Source: Deltaproteobacteria bacterium
Lineage (GTDB): Bacteria; Desulfobacterota; Desulfobacteria; Desulfobacterales; JAFDMD01
Direction of reading: 5' to 3'
NCBI GenBank assembly: GCA_019306185.1
Contig: JAFDMD010000006.1
Location: 1-38,366, forward strand
DNA length: 38,366 nucleotides
The translations under genes were made by a program, and so were the position numbers. The notes under the pieces were generated by a model. It was not told the DNA's origin, made no database searches, and worked only from the letters and a program-made list of their open reading frames with translations. This document shows, piece by piece, positions 37,214 to 38,366 of this stretch. Every line of letters begins with the position of its first letter. Within the stretch, counting starts at the first letter, position 1.

Positions 37214-37993
37214 ATGACATATAAGGAAATACTATTTTCCACAAAAGATTCAATCGGAATATTAACCTTAAACAGCCCTAAAACCATAAACGCTTTATCT
37301 GAAAAAATGATAAGCGAAATAATAGACGCTTTAACAAAAGCCGCGGAGGACGAAAACCTTAAAGTTATAATCATAAAAGCATCAGGCAAACATTTTTGCG
37401 CCGGACACAATCTATCCGAAATGATAGACAACGGCGCAAAAGAATATAAGTTTATATTCGATCAATGCGTTAAATTAATGCGGTTAATCCACGAAATTCC
37501 CCAACCGGTTATAGCTCAGGTTCAAGGAATTGCAACCGCTGCCGGATGTCAGCTTGCGGCTCAATGCGATTTGGTTGTTGCAAGTCAAGACGCAAGATTT
37601 TCTACTCCCGGAGTTAAAATAGGATTATTCTGTTCTACTCCTATGGTTGCAATATCGCGCGCAATAGGCAGAAAAGCGGCTATGGAAATGCTTCTTACGG
37701 GCAGAGATTTTTACGCTAACGAGGCTAAAGAACTCGGTTTGGTAAATAAGGTTGTTTCTTTGGAAAAACTTGAGCAGGAAACCGAAGAGCTTGCGCAAAA
37801 CATTACCAAAGCAAGCCGTTTTGCCTTAAGCATAGGAAAACAAGGCTTTTACGCTCAAATCGATCAAACCGATAACAAAGCTTTTGATTATGCAAAACAT
37901 ACCATAGTTATGAATAATCTATCCGAAGACGCTCAGGACGGCATTAAAGGTTTCTTGCAAAAAAAACCGGTAACTCAATGGAAAGACCGATAG
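37214..37993 (+). CDS. Enoyl-CoA hydratase/isomerase family protein (ECHDC3-like)
   Basis: The 259-residue crotonase fold has VIIIKASGKHFCAGHNLSEM, then PVIAQVQGIATAAGCQLAAQ, then FSTPGVKIGLFCSTPMVAIS and a C-terminal helical tail. At the positions of the two catalytic glutamates it has Gln113 (AAGCQ) and Gly133 (STPG). This matches the ECHDC3 branch rather than a true hydratase, so the reaction is unknown and a standard hydration of enoyl-CoA is unlikely. AAAGGAG precedes the ATG with good spacing. It is not adjacent to the other beta-oxidation genes. Confidence 0.88.
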   Translation: MTYKEILFSTKDSIGILTLNSPKTINALSEKMISEIIDALTKAAEDENLKVIIIKASGKHFCAGHNLSEMIDNGAKEYKFIFDQCVKLMRLIHEIPQPVIAQVQGIATAAGCQLAAQCDLVVASQDARFSTPGVKIGLFCSTPMVAISRAIGRKAAMEMLLTGRDFYANEAKELGLVNKVVSLEKLEQETEELAQNITKASRFALSIGKQGFYAQIDQTDNKAFDYAKHTIVMNNLSEDAQDGIKGFLQKKPVTQWKDR

Positions 37994-38194
37994 TAAAATC
38001 GAAAACTTGAAAAACCTTTGCCTAATCAAAAAAATTAAAATTGCAGCGTAACGCAAAAAAACAAGCAAAATAAAAAATTGCGTAGAAATATTCTTTATAT
38101 TGACAACACCAAACAATACAATTATAAAGAAACGCTTTTATTGGCATTGGCGATATTTTTTTTTAAACAATTCAATTATAGGAGAAAAATCATT
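37994..38194. other. Leader between the ECHDC3-like gene and the final exported protein
   Basis: Apart from the promoter at 38100-38128 I see no gene, repeat or clear hairpin here. GCAGCGTAACGCAAAAAAAC (near 38044) is A-rich and has no fold I can support. The 66-nt leader after the promoter could hold a small regulatory element, but nothing definite is visible. Confidence 0.4.
38100..38128 (+). promoter_or_regulatory. Near-consensus sigma-70 promoter
   Basis: TTGACA (38100-38105) and TATAAA (38123-38128) are separated by exactly 17 bp. The start of the exported protein lies 66 bp after the -10 box. This is the best promoter-like match I found in the window; others are weak. Confidence 0.7.
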
Positions 38195-38366
38195 ATGAAA
38201 AAAATCGCTTTTATTGTTATGTTAGTATCTTTATTTGCCTGCGCATTCATAGCTACTTCAGGCAGCCTGTTTGCATCCGACGAAGCCGCCAAAATCCGAG
38301 TTCCGGAAAAAGATGTTGAAGCTTTTTGGGAAGGCAAGGAAACATGGGCGGATCTTAACGCTCCGG
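38195..38366 (+). CDS. Exported protein, N-terminus only (cut by window end)
   Basis: The frame from ATG 38195 runs off the end after 57 codons. It begins MKKIAFIVMLVSLFACAFIA, followed by TSGSLFASDEAAKIRVPEKD, a signal peptide with probable cleavage after LFA. Then VEAFWEGKETWADLNAP begins the mature part. I do not recognise the family from this piece. GGAG lies 10 nt before the ATG, and a strong promoter is upstream, so expression may be high. The protein should act in the periplasm or outer membrane. Confidence 0.75.
   Translation, partial: MKKIAFIVMLVSLFACAFIATSGSLFASDEAAKIRVPEKDVEAFWEGKETWADLNAP

Overview
The window is AT-rich DNA from a Gram-negative, probably anaerobic bacterium. The outer-membrane genes (lolA, a full mla set), the Etf:menaquinone oxidoreductase module, iorAB/paaK, and the DUF3786 and DUF166 proteins together suggest a deltaproteobacterium-like (Desulfobacterota-type) lineage. 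That placement is inferred from gene content; there is no rRNA or other phylogenetic marker here.

Layout. (1) 1-960 is gene-poor and packed with interspersed repeats. (2) 966-1592 holds tatA and ssb. (3) 1784-16392, almost all on the minus strand, is a catabolic block: PanE-like reductase, paaK, iorB, iorA, a dehydrogenase-hydratase fusion, two conserved hypotheticals, elbB, pdxJ, etfA, etfB and a membrane Etf-linked Fe-S oxidoreductase. Read as one pathway, aryl-pyruvates from amino acids go to aryl-acetyl-CoA (IorAB, PaaK). 3-hydroxyacyl-CoA/enoyl-CoA chemistry is done by the fusion protein, and electrons pass through EtfAB to the quinone pool. (4) 16512-17953 holds lolA and an ATP-grasp ligase. 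(5) 18537-25149 holds two radical SAM proteins, a fused Type IIG-like restriction-modification protein and yggS, separated by repeat clusters. (6) 25622-30713 (minus) is parA, DUF166, mlaE, a 58-codon ORF, mlaF, mlaD, mlaC and mlaA, a lipid-transport operon with two unexpected leading genes. (7) 31355-36930 is accessory: an orphan OppF ATPase, an LRAT-like protein, a RelE-type toxin-antitoxin pair, an LRR-Roc-COR (Roco) GTPase and a decayed IS5-type transposase. (8) The window ends with an ECHDC3-like crotonase paralogue and the start of an exported protein behind a near-consensus promoter.

The most striking non-coding signal is a set of interspersed palindromic repeats in nearly every intergenic space. 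At least five modules can be recognised: A (arms like AAATTCGGAGGATAAC / GTTATCCTCCGAATTT), B (AAGGGATTTCTCC...CGAAATGACA), C (TAGTCGATGCTGAAAAA...AAACGGTTTTGCC), D (a long hairpin) and E (TTGTACAAAGGGGCAAGGATAAG). They combine in a fixed order into composite elements of about 170-590 bp. Module A appears to supply the Shine-Dalgarno sequence of the NrdG-type activase. No transposase that could mobilise them is in the window.

The best candidate for an undescribed system is the 32.5-36.5 kb accessory stretch (LRAT-like protein, toxin-antitoxin, Roco with a very recently duplicated LRR array and an unusual C-terminal domain). Its function as a conflict system is a hypothesis, not something the sequence shows.
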